Assembly (NCBI GenBank): GCA_001941065.1 | Contig: MSHJ01000014.1 | Location: 1-64,000, forward strand | Origin: Alistipes sp. Zagget8 | Lineage (GTDB): Bacteria > Bacteroidota > Bacteroidia > Bacteroidales > Rikenellaceae | DNA length: 64,000 bases | Direction of reading: 5' to 3' | Part shown: positions 44,235-52,101 of the stretch, in pieces | Numbering within the stretch: position 1 is the first letter of the stretch | Layout: every line of letters starts with the position of its first letter | Translations under genes and position numbers: made by a program | Notes under the pieces: generated by a model | Databases searched by the model: none | What the model was told of the DNA's origin: nothing | The model's input: the letters and a program-made list of their open reading frames with translations, nothing else

Positions 44235-45296
44235 TCACTCCTCCCCGAAATCGAACCGGAGCTGCACGCAGCCCTCCCCGAAATCCGGGGCGTTGCCCAC
44301 CGTAACCCCGATCAGGCGTATCCGGTGGCCGTCGAAGCCGACGCCCGCCAGCAGTTCCCCGGCAACGAGACGCAGCCCGTCGCGCGAATCGACCGGGCGG
44401 GGAAGGGTTCTCGAACGCGTGATCTGGCGGAAATCGTCGAATTTGAGCTTCAGCACCACGGTCCGCCCCTGGAACCGGTGGCGCGAAAGCCGCTGCCACA
44501 CCTCCTCGCAGACCTGCTCCAGCTCGCCGAGCAACACCTCGCGGTCGTCGGTATCGGCCCCGAAGGTCGTCTCGGCGCCGAGGGATTTACGGATGCGGTT
44601 CGGAACCACCGGACGCGGGTCGATGCCGCGGGCGTAGCCGTAGTAACTGCGCCCGGCCTTTCCAAAATGCCGCACCAGTTCCAGCTCCTCCCACTGCCGC
44701 AGGTCGGCGCCGGTGCGGATGCCCAGGGAGTGCATCTTCTCGGCCGTGACCTCCCCGATGCCGAAGAAACGCTCGACGGGAAGCTCCGCGACAAAGGTGT
44801 CTATCTCGCCGGGCGGGATGACGAACAGCCCGTCGGGCTTCCGGTAGTCCGAGGCGATCTTCGCCAGCATCTTGTTCACCGAAATGCCCGCCGAGGCCGT
44901 GAGTCCGGTCTCCGTGCGGATACGGGCTTTGATCTCCCGGGCCACGAGCGTCGCCGAGCGGACGTGCGAAACGTCGAGGAACGCCTCGTCCAGCGAGAGC
45001 GGTTCGACGAGTTCGGTATAGTCGTGGAAAATATCGCGTATCTGCTGCGAAACGGCTTTATAGACATCGAAGCGTGCCGGCACGAAGACCAGCGCCGGGC
45101 AGAGCCGTTTGGCCAGCGCCGAAGAGATCGCCGAATGGACGCCGAACGGACGGGCCTCATAACTGGCTGTCGCCACGACGCCCCGCGGTCCGTCGTAGCC
45201 CACAGCGATCGGACGCCCCCGGAGTTCGGGACGGTCGCGCTGCTCGATGGAGGCGTAGAAAGCGTCCATATCGACGTGTATGATCTTGTTCTGCAC
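44235..45296 (-). CDS. dinB: DNA polymerase IV
   Basis: 353 residues from GTG 45296, which places the Y-family start KIIHVDMDAFYASIEQRD at the N-terminus. Further motifs: AVGYDGPRGVVATASYEAR (steric gate region), SLDEAFLDVS (catalytic acidic residues) and GISVNKMLAKIASDYRKPDG (abbreviated NKMLAKIASD). The little-finger domain follows. It performs error-prone translesion synthesis. A longer start at 45344 would add a hydrophobic, non-family segment. Confidence 0.93.
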   Translation of the reverse strand: MQNKIIHVDMDAFYASIEQRDRPELRGRPIAVGYDGPRGVVATASYEARPFGVHSAISSALAKRLCPALVFVPARFDVYKAVSQQIRDIFHDYTELVEPLSLDEAFLDVSHVRSATLVAREIKARIRTETGLTASAGISVNKMLAKIASDYRKPDGLFVIPPGEIDTFVAELPVERFFGIGEVTAEKMHSLGIRTGADLRQWEELELVRHFGKAGRSYYGYARGIDPRPVVPNRIRKSLGAETTFGADTDDREVLLGELEQVCEEVWQRLSRHRFQGRTVVLKLKFDDFRQITRSRTLPRPVDSRDGLRLVAGELLAGVGFDGHRIRLIGVTVGNAPDFGEGCVQLRFDFGEE

Positions 45297-45412
45297 CCCT
45301 GCAAAAATACAAAAATAATGCAGGTAAAAGCGAAAATCCGGCATCCACCTCCAGACGGTATACGGAGCTGCCGTGTCGGCGGGTCCCGATTATTATCGGA
45401 AAAGTACATACG

Positions 45413-45446
45413 AAAAAATCCCTGAATCTTTCAAATTCAGGGATTC
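45413..45446 (-). terminator. Terminator left of the integrative element
   Basis: Stem AATCCCTGAAT (45417-45427) and ATTCAGGGATT (45435-45445) with a T run in the minus direction. It lies 19 bases beyond the tRNA-Phe fragment, so it was probably the tRNA gene's original terminator before integration. Confidence 0.65.
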
Positions 45447-45464
45447 GCGACAATCCGCATTTTC

Positions 45465-45508
45465 GTGGTACCACCAGGAATCGAACCGGGGACACAAGGA
45501 TTTTCAGT
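45465..45508. repeat. Left attachment site: 44-bp tRNA-Phe 3' fragment
   Basis: Identical over 44 bases to the 3' part of tRNA-Phe at 59033-59076 and in the same orientation. Sequence identity ends at the anticodon region (TTTTCAGT). No 5' half of a tRNA follows. This is the duplicated att core of a tyrosine-recombinase element. The rest of the 45297-45693 gap holds arm DNA and palindrome copy 1. Confidence 0.92.
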
Positions 45509-45636
45509 ACAAACCATTGAAAATCACAACAGTTACACTATCTGCATCTTAGGATTCATTTCCAAGTTATCCACCTATTTTGGGTAAGACACAGGGAAAA
45601 ACAAAGCGTTGGGTTAAACAATATTCATTGCATATT

Positions 45637-45678
45637 TGCACACCTATCTCTCTTATCATTATAAGATTTAGGTGTGCA
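45637..45678. repeat. Element palindrome copy 1
   Basis: TGCACACCTA...TAGGTGTGCA, 42 bp, about 10-bp outer arms plus partial inner pairing. It lies 15 bases beyond the stop of the retropepsin-like gene. Confidence 0.75.
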
Positions 45679-45693
45679 ATTTAAGAGAGGTTA

Positions 45694-46116
45694 TTAGGGG
45701 ATGAACAGACATGGTTTTTCAAAATCAAGCACCCATTTCTGTTGCTCCATAAAAGAACACCCCAACAGACCAAGAATCTGTATGCCCGATTCTTCCTCTA
45801 CTTTTCCAAAAGCCGGGGATAAATCCATCACCGAGAAATCTGCTTTGTACTCCCGTTCTTCCAGCGAGAAAGTCATTTCAACTATATCTGTGGTCCGGAG
45901 TGTTCCATCTATCCCGAATTGTCGCTGTTGGGCTGTTCCTCCCGAGAGTTGGAAGAACTCAACTACTTTTTTATCAAGGACATTAATGTTACTCCCCGTA
46001 TCAAGCAAAAAGCACAGGTATTGGGCCTGTGCTTTTACTATGAGGAGGGGTAACCCTATTTGAGATAGACTATATTGAAAAAAGATGGTTATGATGCATA
46101 TTGCTAAACCATATAA
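45694..46116 (-). CDS. Retropepsin-like aspartyl protease, start unclear
   Basis: The catalytic motif FLLDTGSNINVLD and later LGLLGCSFMEQQKWVLDF identify a small retropepsin-like aspartyl protease. From TTG 46008 only 104 residues would begin in the middle of the active-site motif. The frame stays open upstream to a stop at 46117-46119 and encodes a membrane-like segment (AICIITIFFQYSL ... GLPLLIVKAQAQYLCF). No in-frame ATG or GTG exists there. A non-standard start or a small frameshift must explain this. Target unknown. Confidence 0.6.
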   Translation of the reverse strand, partial: LYGLAICIITIFFQYSLSQIGLPLLIVKAQAQYLCFLLDTGSNINVLDKKVVEFFQLSGGTAQQRQFGIDGTLRTTDIVEMTFSLEEREYKADFSVMDLSPAFGKVEEESGIQILGLLGCSFMEQQKWVLDFEKPCLFIP

Positions 46117-46176
46117 TTATAATCTATATATTACTTGTAGATTATCTCTGTTGATTCCGGGATGTATTGTGAGCTT

Positions 46177-47190
46177 CTATCTGAAGTAATGCCGGGAATA
46201 TTTCTCATATAATCTTTTTCGTTGCTTGAAATATAAAGTTTTTAAAGTCTCCATAGGCGCACAATCCAAAGGATAAAGCTCATCTCCTCTCCAACGGCCA
46301 ACTTTGGTCATACTTATGTCTATAGATTCTAAATAATTAGAGAAGCAGTACAACATCCATAGCGCGGGATTGTTTGCTAAATTCAAATTTACCAATTGAT
46401 TATTTGAACAATTCAAGAAGGATAAATTCAGATTCTTGCTAACATCCAATTTTTCCAATTGATTAGATGAGCAACTTAAAGAAGATAAATTCGGATTTTC
46501 ACTAATATTCAATTTTGTAAGTTGGTTACTGCTGCATGATAGTGTCTCCAATTGCGAACTTTTGGGCATATCAAGACTAATAAGTTGATTATCAGAACAA
46601 TTAACGCTTGTAAGATTGATATTTTTGCTAATATCCAATTTAGAGAGTTTATTATTGGAACAATCAATTTGATTTAAATTAGTATTTCTACTAATATCCA
46701 ATTTAGCAAGTTGGTTACCCTTACATAATAGCATATCCAATTGTGGGCTTGAAGATATATCAAGTCCGGTTAATTGGTTATCAGAACATTCAACACGTGT
46801 TAAATTGGTATTTTTGCTGATATTTAATCTCGTGAGTTGGTTATTGGAGCAAGAAATATAGATTAAATGCTTATTCTCACTCATATCCAATATTGTCAAC
46901 TGATTTGAAGGACAATATAAAGTTTGCAAATTCTGAAAATAGCCAATCCCTTTTAGGGAAGCTATTTTCTTTGCATAAACATTTATTTCCATTACAATAT
47001 TAGCCTCTGTCCTCGAAATTTTTGCATCTTTATTACGATCAAAATTATCGTAGCAATATTTCATGAATAGAGGGTCATCCATACATGAACAAACATCATC
47101 GGGATCAGGCAGAACAGGGAGAGCAATTGAACCTTCATTAGTTTCATCATCTTTACTGCATCCTGCTCCTCCCAGTAGGATAAATGCCAA
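46177..47190 (-). CDS. Leucine-rich-repeat-like lipoprotein, frameshifted at its start
   Basis: 337 residues in frame. AFILLGGAGC is a lipobox. It is followed by an EF-hand-like FDRNKDAKISRTEA and about ten degenerate 21-residue repeats of the type L-x-x-L-x-C-S-x-N-Q-L-x-x-L-D-I-S (for example SCSNNQLTRLNISKNTNL). From TTG 47190 the signal peptide is too short. An ATG at 47222-47220, one base after the previous gene's TGA, would give a perfect signal peptide if one A were restored (ATGAAAAC to ATGAAAAAC). So translation is probably disrupted, or the A run is misread. Surface adhesion or binding is inference. Confidence 0.7.
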   Translation of the reverse strand: MAFILLGGAGCSKDDETNEGSIALPVLPDPDDVCSCMDDPLFMKYCYDNFDRNKDAKISRTEANIVMEINVYAKKIASLKGIGYFQNLQTLYCPSNQLTILDMSENKHLIYISCSNNQLTRLNISKNTNLTRVECSDNQLTGLDISSSPQLDMLLCKGNQLAKLDISRNTNLNQIDCSNNKLSKLDISKNINLTSVNCSDNQLISLDMPKSSQLETLSCSSNQLTKLNISENPNLSSLSCSSNQLEKLDVSKNLNLSFLNCSNNQLVNLNLANNPALWMLYCFSNYLESIDISMTKVGRWRGDELYPLDCAPMETLKTLYFKQRKRLYEKYSRHYFR

Positions 47191-47223
47191 TAAACAGAGT
47201 AGATTGAGAATTGAGTTTTCATA

Positions 47224-47523
47224 TCACGCAAGATTTAATGTTTCAATATTTTGATGGAACACAATATGATCTGTATTCCTAATTTTTTCTTTGTTGCAAA
47301 CAGCATCTACTCTAAATTCTGAATTAGGAGCAAAACAGCCGAGCCTGTTAATTAATAGAGCCAATGCTTCTTTTGCATCTTTTGTCTCCACATAGCACTC
47401 CCAGAATTCGGCTTCAACCTCAATTGGGACAGGCACAAGTTCCTCGATAACTGCACCATTGATAGTTTTTCCAATAAGTGATTGATGTTGTTCAATCACT
47501 ACGGCTACATCTTTAAACTTCAT
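47224..47523 (-). CDS. Hypothetical protein (99 aa)
   Basis: 99 residues, mixed alpha/beta, soluble, no motif recognised (IEQHQSLIGKTINGAVIEEL, WECYVETKDAKEALALLINR). Its TGA is one base from the ATG of the repeat lipoprotein, so the two are translationally coupled. First gene of a two-gene operon. Its upstream gap contains a 192-bp inverted repeat. Confidence 0.6.
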   Translation of the reverse strand: MKFKDVAVVIEQHQSLIGKTINGAVIEELVPVPIEVEAEFWECYVETKDAKEALALLINRLGCFAPNSEFRVDAVCNKEKIRNTDHIVFHQNIETLNLA

Positions 47524-47574
47524 AAAAATTGAAATTTACCCCAGCCAACTCCGAATCGAAGGGATTATAAAAAA

Positions 47575-47766
47575 GAAAGTGTGGAGTTGTTAGTTTATCT
47601 GACAATAGGCATTTGGCGTGGCCCGAGAACAAATAAACAATACCCCACACTTGAGCAGTATATCGAGAATGATATATCTACACAAGTGATGAGTGTTTGT
47701 ATTGCTTATCCTTGTTCTCTTAAAATCGCCAAATTTTATTGTCAAGGATAAAAGCTAAACACTTTC
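47575..47766. repeat. Long imperfect inverted repeat (~67-bp arms)
   Basis: Left arm 47575-47641 and right arm 47700-47766 are imperfect reverse complements: outer GAAAGTGT/ACACTTTC, then GACAATA/TATTGTC, ATTTGGCG/CGCCAAAT and GAGAACAA/TTGTTCTC. The spacer holds a nested hairpin (CACTTG...CAAGTG, TATATC/GATATA). No ORF is present. Could be a structured RNA, a MITE-like remnant or a replication/transfer site. Confidence 0.7.
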
Positions 47767-47905
47767 ATCAATCAATATGTCGCTACCCAGCGGATAGCAT
47801 CACAAAGTTAGAAAATGTTTTTTAAATACAACGGCTCAACGGGGTATTGTAACAACAAATTACGGTTAAAAGTTTTTGAAAATCAATATTGATCTTAGAA
47901 AATGT

Positions 47906-47992
47906 TTACTCTTTCTTGCGGGGATCTGCTCTTATGTAGGCCACAAGGACAAATATAAACCCTCCGATAAGTGTCAAATACAAATCTTTCAT
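47906..47992 (-). CDS. Small membrane peptide (28 aa)
   Basis: ATG 47992 to TAA 47906-47908. The peptide is one hydrophobic helix (LYLTLIGGFIFVLVAYI) followed by RADPRKKE, a positive-inside tail. It lies in a 588-bp gap with no larger gene. Translation is unproven. Confidence 0.45.
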   Translation of the reverse strand: MKDLYLTLIGGFIFVLVAYIRADPRKKE

Positions 47993-48112
47993 AAATTCAG
48001 TACTCTAAAATAGTGCATAATCGGCACGTCTCACAATAATAGCTGAGTGCACCCAAATAAAAAGAGAGGCATGGATCGCTCCACGCCTCCCGTTGGTATT
48101 CAAATCTCCGGC

Positions 48113-48850
48113 TTATCCCTGGATGATTTTCAGATAGTACGTCAGACTTTGAATTACCACATCTTCGATAAACTCCACAAAGGCCGAGTTATCTCCCGAG
48201 GATGCCTCCTCCAAGGTCTCATAGTAGCGTCGCCTTGTCTCATTGTCCCCCTTGATATTGGCAATGGGATAACCGTGTTGCATCAATATCAGATTCATCA
48301 ACAAACGGGCTGTCCTGCCATTCCCATCAATAAAGGGATGAATAGACACCAGTTTCTCGTGCATCTGAGCCGCCAATACAACCGGGTGCATGGATTTTTG
48401 GTTTGCCTCGTACCATTGAAACAGCTCGTCCATTTTGGGCTGTAACAGGTAAGGCTGGGGAGGGATATGCTTGCTGCCGCTGATAATGACAGGTACACGG
48501 CGGTATTTTCCTGCATTGTCCTTGTCTATGCTGTGCAGGACAATAGCGTGAATATCCAGCAGCACCCGTTCCGAGATCGGCTCTTTCTTCTGGGCTATAT
48601 CCTTGATAAAGTCAATAGCTTCTTTGTGATTGATAGCTTCCAAATGCTCCCTCAGCCCTTTGCCTGCAATAGTAATACCTTTATTGACCACCATGTCTGT
48701 TTCATGGAGGGTCAGGGTATTTCCCTCGATGCGGTTGCTGTCATAGGTGTATTCAATCTCCAGGGCCTCTGTGATGCGGTAATTTTCATTAGCCCTGTAT
48801 TGATTCAGTTCACCTAAAAGGGTGTCGATCTGTTGCAACTTGTCATTCAT
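48113..48850 (-). CDS. Fic-domain adenylyltransferase (class II)
   Basis: 245 residues from ATG 48850. The catalytic Fic motif HPFIDGNGRTAR is at 171-182, complete with His, Asn and Arg. An N-terminal inhibitory motif S-N-R-I-E-G (38-43) fits the S/T-x-x-x-E-G/N rule, making this a class II, self-inhibited Fic protein. It transfers AMP to a hydroxyl of a target protein. In a mobile element this may be a toxin-like or regulatory cargo gene. Palindrome copy 2 lies 61 bases upstream. Confidence 0.92.
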   Translation of the reverse strand: MNDKLQQIDTLLGELNQYRANENYRITEALEIEYTYDSNRIEGNTLTLHETDMVVNKGITIAGKGLREHLEAINHKEAIDFIKDIAQKKEPISERVLLDIHAIVLHSIDKDNAGKYRRVPVIISGSKHIPPQPYLLQPKMDELFQWYEANQKSMHPVVLAAQMHEKLVSIHPFIDGNGRTARLLMNLILMQHGYPIANIKGDNETRRRYYETLEEASSGDNSAFVEFIEDVVIQSLTYYLKIIQG

Positions 48851-48910
48851 ACTCACAAAAATACACAAATTTCAGACAAAAGGTAATTCCCGGTGCTCTT
48901 TTGGAGAGCC

Positions 48911-48952
48911 TGTACACCTATCTTTTCATTGTATATGAGAGATAGATGTACA
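48911..48952. repeat. Element palindrome copy 2
   Basis: TGTACACCTATCT...AGATAGATGTACA, 42 bp. Its reverse complement matches copy 3, including the central GAGAGATAGATGT. It is followed by AACTAAGTGCGCA at 48985-48997. Confidence 0.75.
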
Positions 48953-48984
48953 ACTCCCGCGCAGATAGATTCTATTATTATAAG

Positions 48985-48997
48985 CAACTAAGTGCGC
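48985..48997 (+). repeat. Inverted flank motif, left
   Basis: AACTAAGTGCGCA; its exact reverse complement occurs at 55391-55403 at the other end of the cargo block. Confidence 0.6.
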
Positions 48998-49115
48998 ATT
49001 CTCTAACTTTCATATCATAATGGAGAAAGTAAGGATAGTAGTATCTAAGAGAGAGAAGGCTGAAGAGAGTGAAATGGGATACTAAATAGCCTCTTGTTGA
49101 TTAAAAAAATTGTTA

Positions 49116-50216
49116 TTAGAACATTGTTAATAAGGATAATGTGTTCTTGATATGGTCATATTTTAGCCCCACCTGAATCTTATAAGAATTGAACTCGATC
49201 ATGATATTAAATTTAGCTATCTGATATGTTTCATTGAACTCCATGCAAAAAAGATAATTTGAATTAATATTCTCCTTAATTTGCCGGGTTAAATATTCGG
49301 GAGTAATATTATCAAAACCTATTCTATGCATCGTGTCTGTTCTTTCTTGTTTGAGATATTTCAGTTTCTCAGGAGTAACAATAATGGTAGCGGTACTTAA
49401 ATATCGAAAAACCGGAATAATCGAATTGATAGACATGGCTTGATCTGAAGCATCAATGGTATGGAAATATCGACGTTCGATTTTATAAGTCAGGAATACT
49501 CCATATAAATCGCCATATATGCTACGAATCTTAAATCCATTATCTTCAAAGTCATAACCTAGTTCATTATAATTTTTGCTGTCATATATATCTCGATCTT
49601 CACTTGCAGGCTGAAGGATTATATCTCCATGCTGGATAAAACCATTGGTAAGAATAGATGATATGTAAATTTTAAAGGACGATGATAATGTCACATCAGC
49701 TATTCCCACAAAGCCTTGAAAACTCTGTAAGCCTGCGTTTAATTTTTCTTTAAGAGCATTCGATACATTGTTAATATATATGAGGAACAGTTGCTCACTC
49801 GATTTATATTCAATCTTTGATAAGTTTACATGCTCCATTAGGGACTGATAAAGTAAACTATTGGAGTTATCCCACGACGAATTGATTATGGAAATGTAAT
49901 CTCCACATAAAAAACTATGAGAACTTTTTTTGTCTAGTAGCTTGATCAGTGCATTGAAACATGCAAGGCCATACCAAGCTTCATTCATTTGAAGAGTGTC
50001 AAACACCAAAACAAGTTCTCGCCGTTTCTTTTGGGGGACTAATACAGATTTCAAATCGGCATATACAATACCTTTTGCAGCAAGTTGATCCACTAACGTA
50101 TCATGCATTCCACCGATTAGATCTGACATATGTTGATCTGAGATATTGAAATATTGTTTTAACACTCCAAACATCCCATTTTCGCGTGAATCGATAGTGA
50201 ATATTACTTTGCCCAT
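49116..50216 (-). CDS. Unknown 366-residue protein in the cargo block
   Basis: 366 residues from ATG 50216 (KVIFTIDSRENGMFGVLKQY start). Mixed alpha/beta, soluble, no TM segment, no motif I recognise. Strand-rich pieces such as RRELVLVFDTLQMNEAWYGL and FLIYINNVSNALKEK suggest an ordered domain. AT-rich. It lies just inside the inverted flank motif and next to the broken DUF3871 gene. Function not assigned. Confidence 0.6.
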   Translation of the reverse strand: MGKVIFTIDSRENGMFGVLKQYFNISDQHMSDLIGGMHDTLVDQLAAKGIVYADLKSVLVPQKKRRELVLVFDTLQMNEAWYGLACFNALIKLLDKKSSHSFLCGDYISIINSSWDNSNSLLYQSLMEHVNLSKIEYKSSEQLFLIYINNVSNALKEKLNAGLQSFQGFVGIADVTLSSSFKIYISSILTNGFIQHGDIILQPASEDRDIYDSKNYNELGYDFEDNGFKIRSIYGDLYGVFLTYKIERRYFHTIDASDQAMSINSIIPVFRYLSTATIIVTPEKLKYLKQERTDTMHRIGFDNITPEYLTRQIKENINSNYLFCMEFNETYQIAKFNIMIEFNSYKIQVGLKYDHIKNTLSLLTMF

Positions 50217-50288
50217 AATTTTGTAAATGTTTGTATAAAGGTATGAATTATTTTTAAATGGCCCTATGTAATAACATAGAGCCATTTT

Positions 50289-51307
50289 TTATTCTACAAA
50301 CCACCTGTACTCACTCTCTCCATACAGAGCCTTGTTGATTCCCTCAGCCAGCTGCGAGGCATTGAGAGCCCTGTCCAGAAAATTGTCGATGTAGGAGGAC
50401 TTATTGGCCCCTGTCAGGAGGTTGTAGACCTTCCACATGGAAATCTCTCTGCTCTGTGCATCTACCCCGAAAGCCTCGTCTAGGTAGTAAGCCCTTGCCA
50501 CCAGATTGATCTGGGTGTCTGTCATTAGAAGCTGGGGCAGTCTCTTTTTATCCTCCTGGGGCAGGCATTGATAAAGCCGTGACTTGCCCAAGAACTGAGC
50601 AAACTGATGTTCTGTCATGGAAGAGTTCACGAGGGTTTGCATCTGCCTTGTGTGTTTCTCGGGATTATAGAGCTGAAACAGCTCCATGACAGCCTGAAAG
50701 AGGGCCTGTGTATTCATCACCTTAATCTCACTCTTGTAGCCGTCCGTGGAGACACACATATATTACAGCAGACCATGTTCTGAAAGCCCACAAAGACCTT
50801 GAATTTCTCCGCAGATTTCTTGTTGTAGAGGTTTTCATGGTTATAGGCCCTTACTCCTCCTATGGTCAGTTTTAAGGGGTTTCCGTCGATGTCCTGACAG
50901 ATAGTGGGGATTTCAAAGCAGAACATCATCCGCTCATAGTAGATGGTCTTGTCTGTCTCCAAAAGCTGATTCACGGGCTTGTGGATAGCCTCGGGGATTC
51001 TGCCCTTGATGATATGACTTACCCGGACAGAGGGGCTGTCGATGGCTTCTCCCCGGAAGAACTGCTGGGCCGCCTCGTGGACTGTCTCCACAAAGGCTGG
51101 GTGTGAAATGGTTACCTCGTTGTCTTTGGAGAAAACCGGGACCACACAATCACTTTGCAGGTGGTGGATTGAAACCTCTTTGGTATTGGCCTCTATAAAG
51201 GGTGTGATCTTATCCGTCCTGAGCGGCTGTGTAATGGTAAGAGGTTGTTGTGTCGGCAGAGGAATGATTTCTTGTCTAACAGGATGGAGTTGGAGCGCTG
51301 TTTCCAT
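50289..51307 (-). pseudogene. DUF3871 family protein, frameshifted
   Basis: Two overlapping frames make one DUF3871 protein. The N-terminal 190 residues run from METALQLHPV to GFQNMVCCNICVS. The C-terminal part continues with CVSTDGYKSEIKVMN to the family ending (GANKSSYIDNFLDRALNASQ, ESEYRWFVE). The join lies near 50745-50750, where GTGTCTCCACGG would read in frame as GTGTCCACGG, so a TC dinucleotide duplication explains it. DUF3871 is common in Bacteroidales mobile elements beside ATPase genes; function unknown. Confidence 0.85.
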
Positions 51308-52016
51308 AGTTTTGAGGGGCTTGGGGTTGAATAATGTTTGATTGAGGATTGAGGTTGCACCAGTTCAGAATGGCTTGACCTACTTTGGGGGTGATGGTAA
51401 ACTCGGGATGGCCCATGAACAGACCTGTTCTGTCTTTGGAGGCCTGCACATGGTGTTTGAGGTCTATATCCAGAACGACGGTAAATTTATAGTCCATGCC
51501 ATCCCTTTGCATGGCTTTAAGGCCCACTTTCTCCGGAACCATCTTACCATTCTTTTCATTGAGGACATAATCCTGCTTGGTGCGCATGGTACAGATAATA
51601 TGCACGGGAGATTGGAGGATTTTCTGCACAAAGGCATTCTGTCGGGGTGTAACCTTGGCCCAGTTTGCAAAGGAGTTGCCTTGCAGTCCTGCATGGAAAT
51701 CCAACAGGTAGTCCCAGCATTGGGAGATACTGTCCACGATGATTACCTCCATGCCTGCACTTTCACATAAGGTGATGGCCTCGATGTAATTCTCCGGGGA
51801 ATAATCACTACCGAGAGAAACCACATTGTAGGTCCCCAGATGAGCATAGAGATCGGCAGAGCCATTTTCTGAATCTATGACGGCAATTTTGGACCAGTCA
51901 GAGGTCATGCCATAGGCTAATAAAAGGGCTGAATAGGTTTTGCCTGAACCTGCACAGCCTTGGAGGGCCAGTTTGATTTTGGCCTGCTTTCTTGTAGAAG
52001 GGCGGATGTGTAACAT
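51276..52016 (-). CDS. Sak4-like RecA-fold ATPase
   Basis: 246 residues. Walker A GCAGSGKT at about 20-27 and Walker B-type MEVIIVDSIS near 95. The core QCWDYLL ... PRQNAFVQKILQSPVHIICTMRTKQDYVL resembles phage Sak4/AAA_24 ssDNA-annealing ATPases. It supports recombination or replication of phages and mobile elements. Overlaps the DUF3871 start by 32 bases, a recurrent pair in this phylum's elements. Confidence 0.82.
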   Translation of the reverse strand: MLHIRPSTRKQAKIKLALQGCAGSGKTYSALLLAYGMTSDWSKIAVIDSENGSADLYAHLGTYNVVSLGSDYSPENYIEAITLCESAGMEVIIVDSISQCWDYLLDFHAGLQGNSFANWAKVTPRQNAFVQKILQSPVHIICTMRTKQDYVLNEKNGKMVPEKVGLKAMQRDGMDYKFTVVLDIDLKHHVQASKDRTGLFMGHPEFTITPKVGQAILNWCNLNPQSNIIQPQAPQNYGNSAPTPSC

Positions 52017-52101
52017 AATTTTAGTTATTTAAGTTTGAACATTTTTATTAATTTGATTAACTTTAACATACATTGTTGAACTTATCACATTTATATAAAT
52101 T

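Noticed and set aside
45465..45508. A second tRNA gene at the left end
   Set aside because: Only the 3' 44 bases are present and no 5' half follows, so this is an att fragment.
49020..49085. 21-codon plus-strand ORF (MEKVRIVVSK...)
   Set aside because: Too short, with no promoter or conserved feature to support it.
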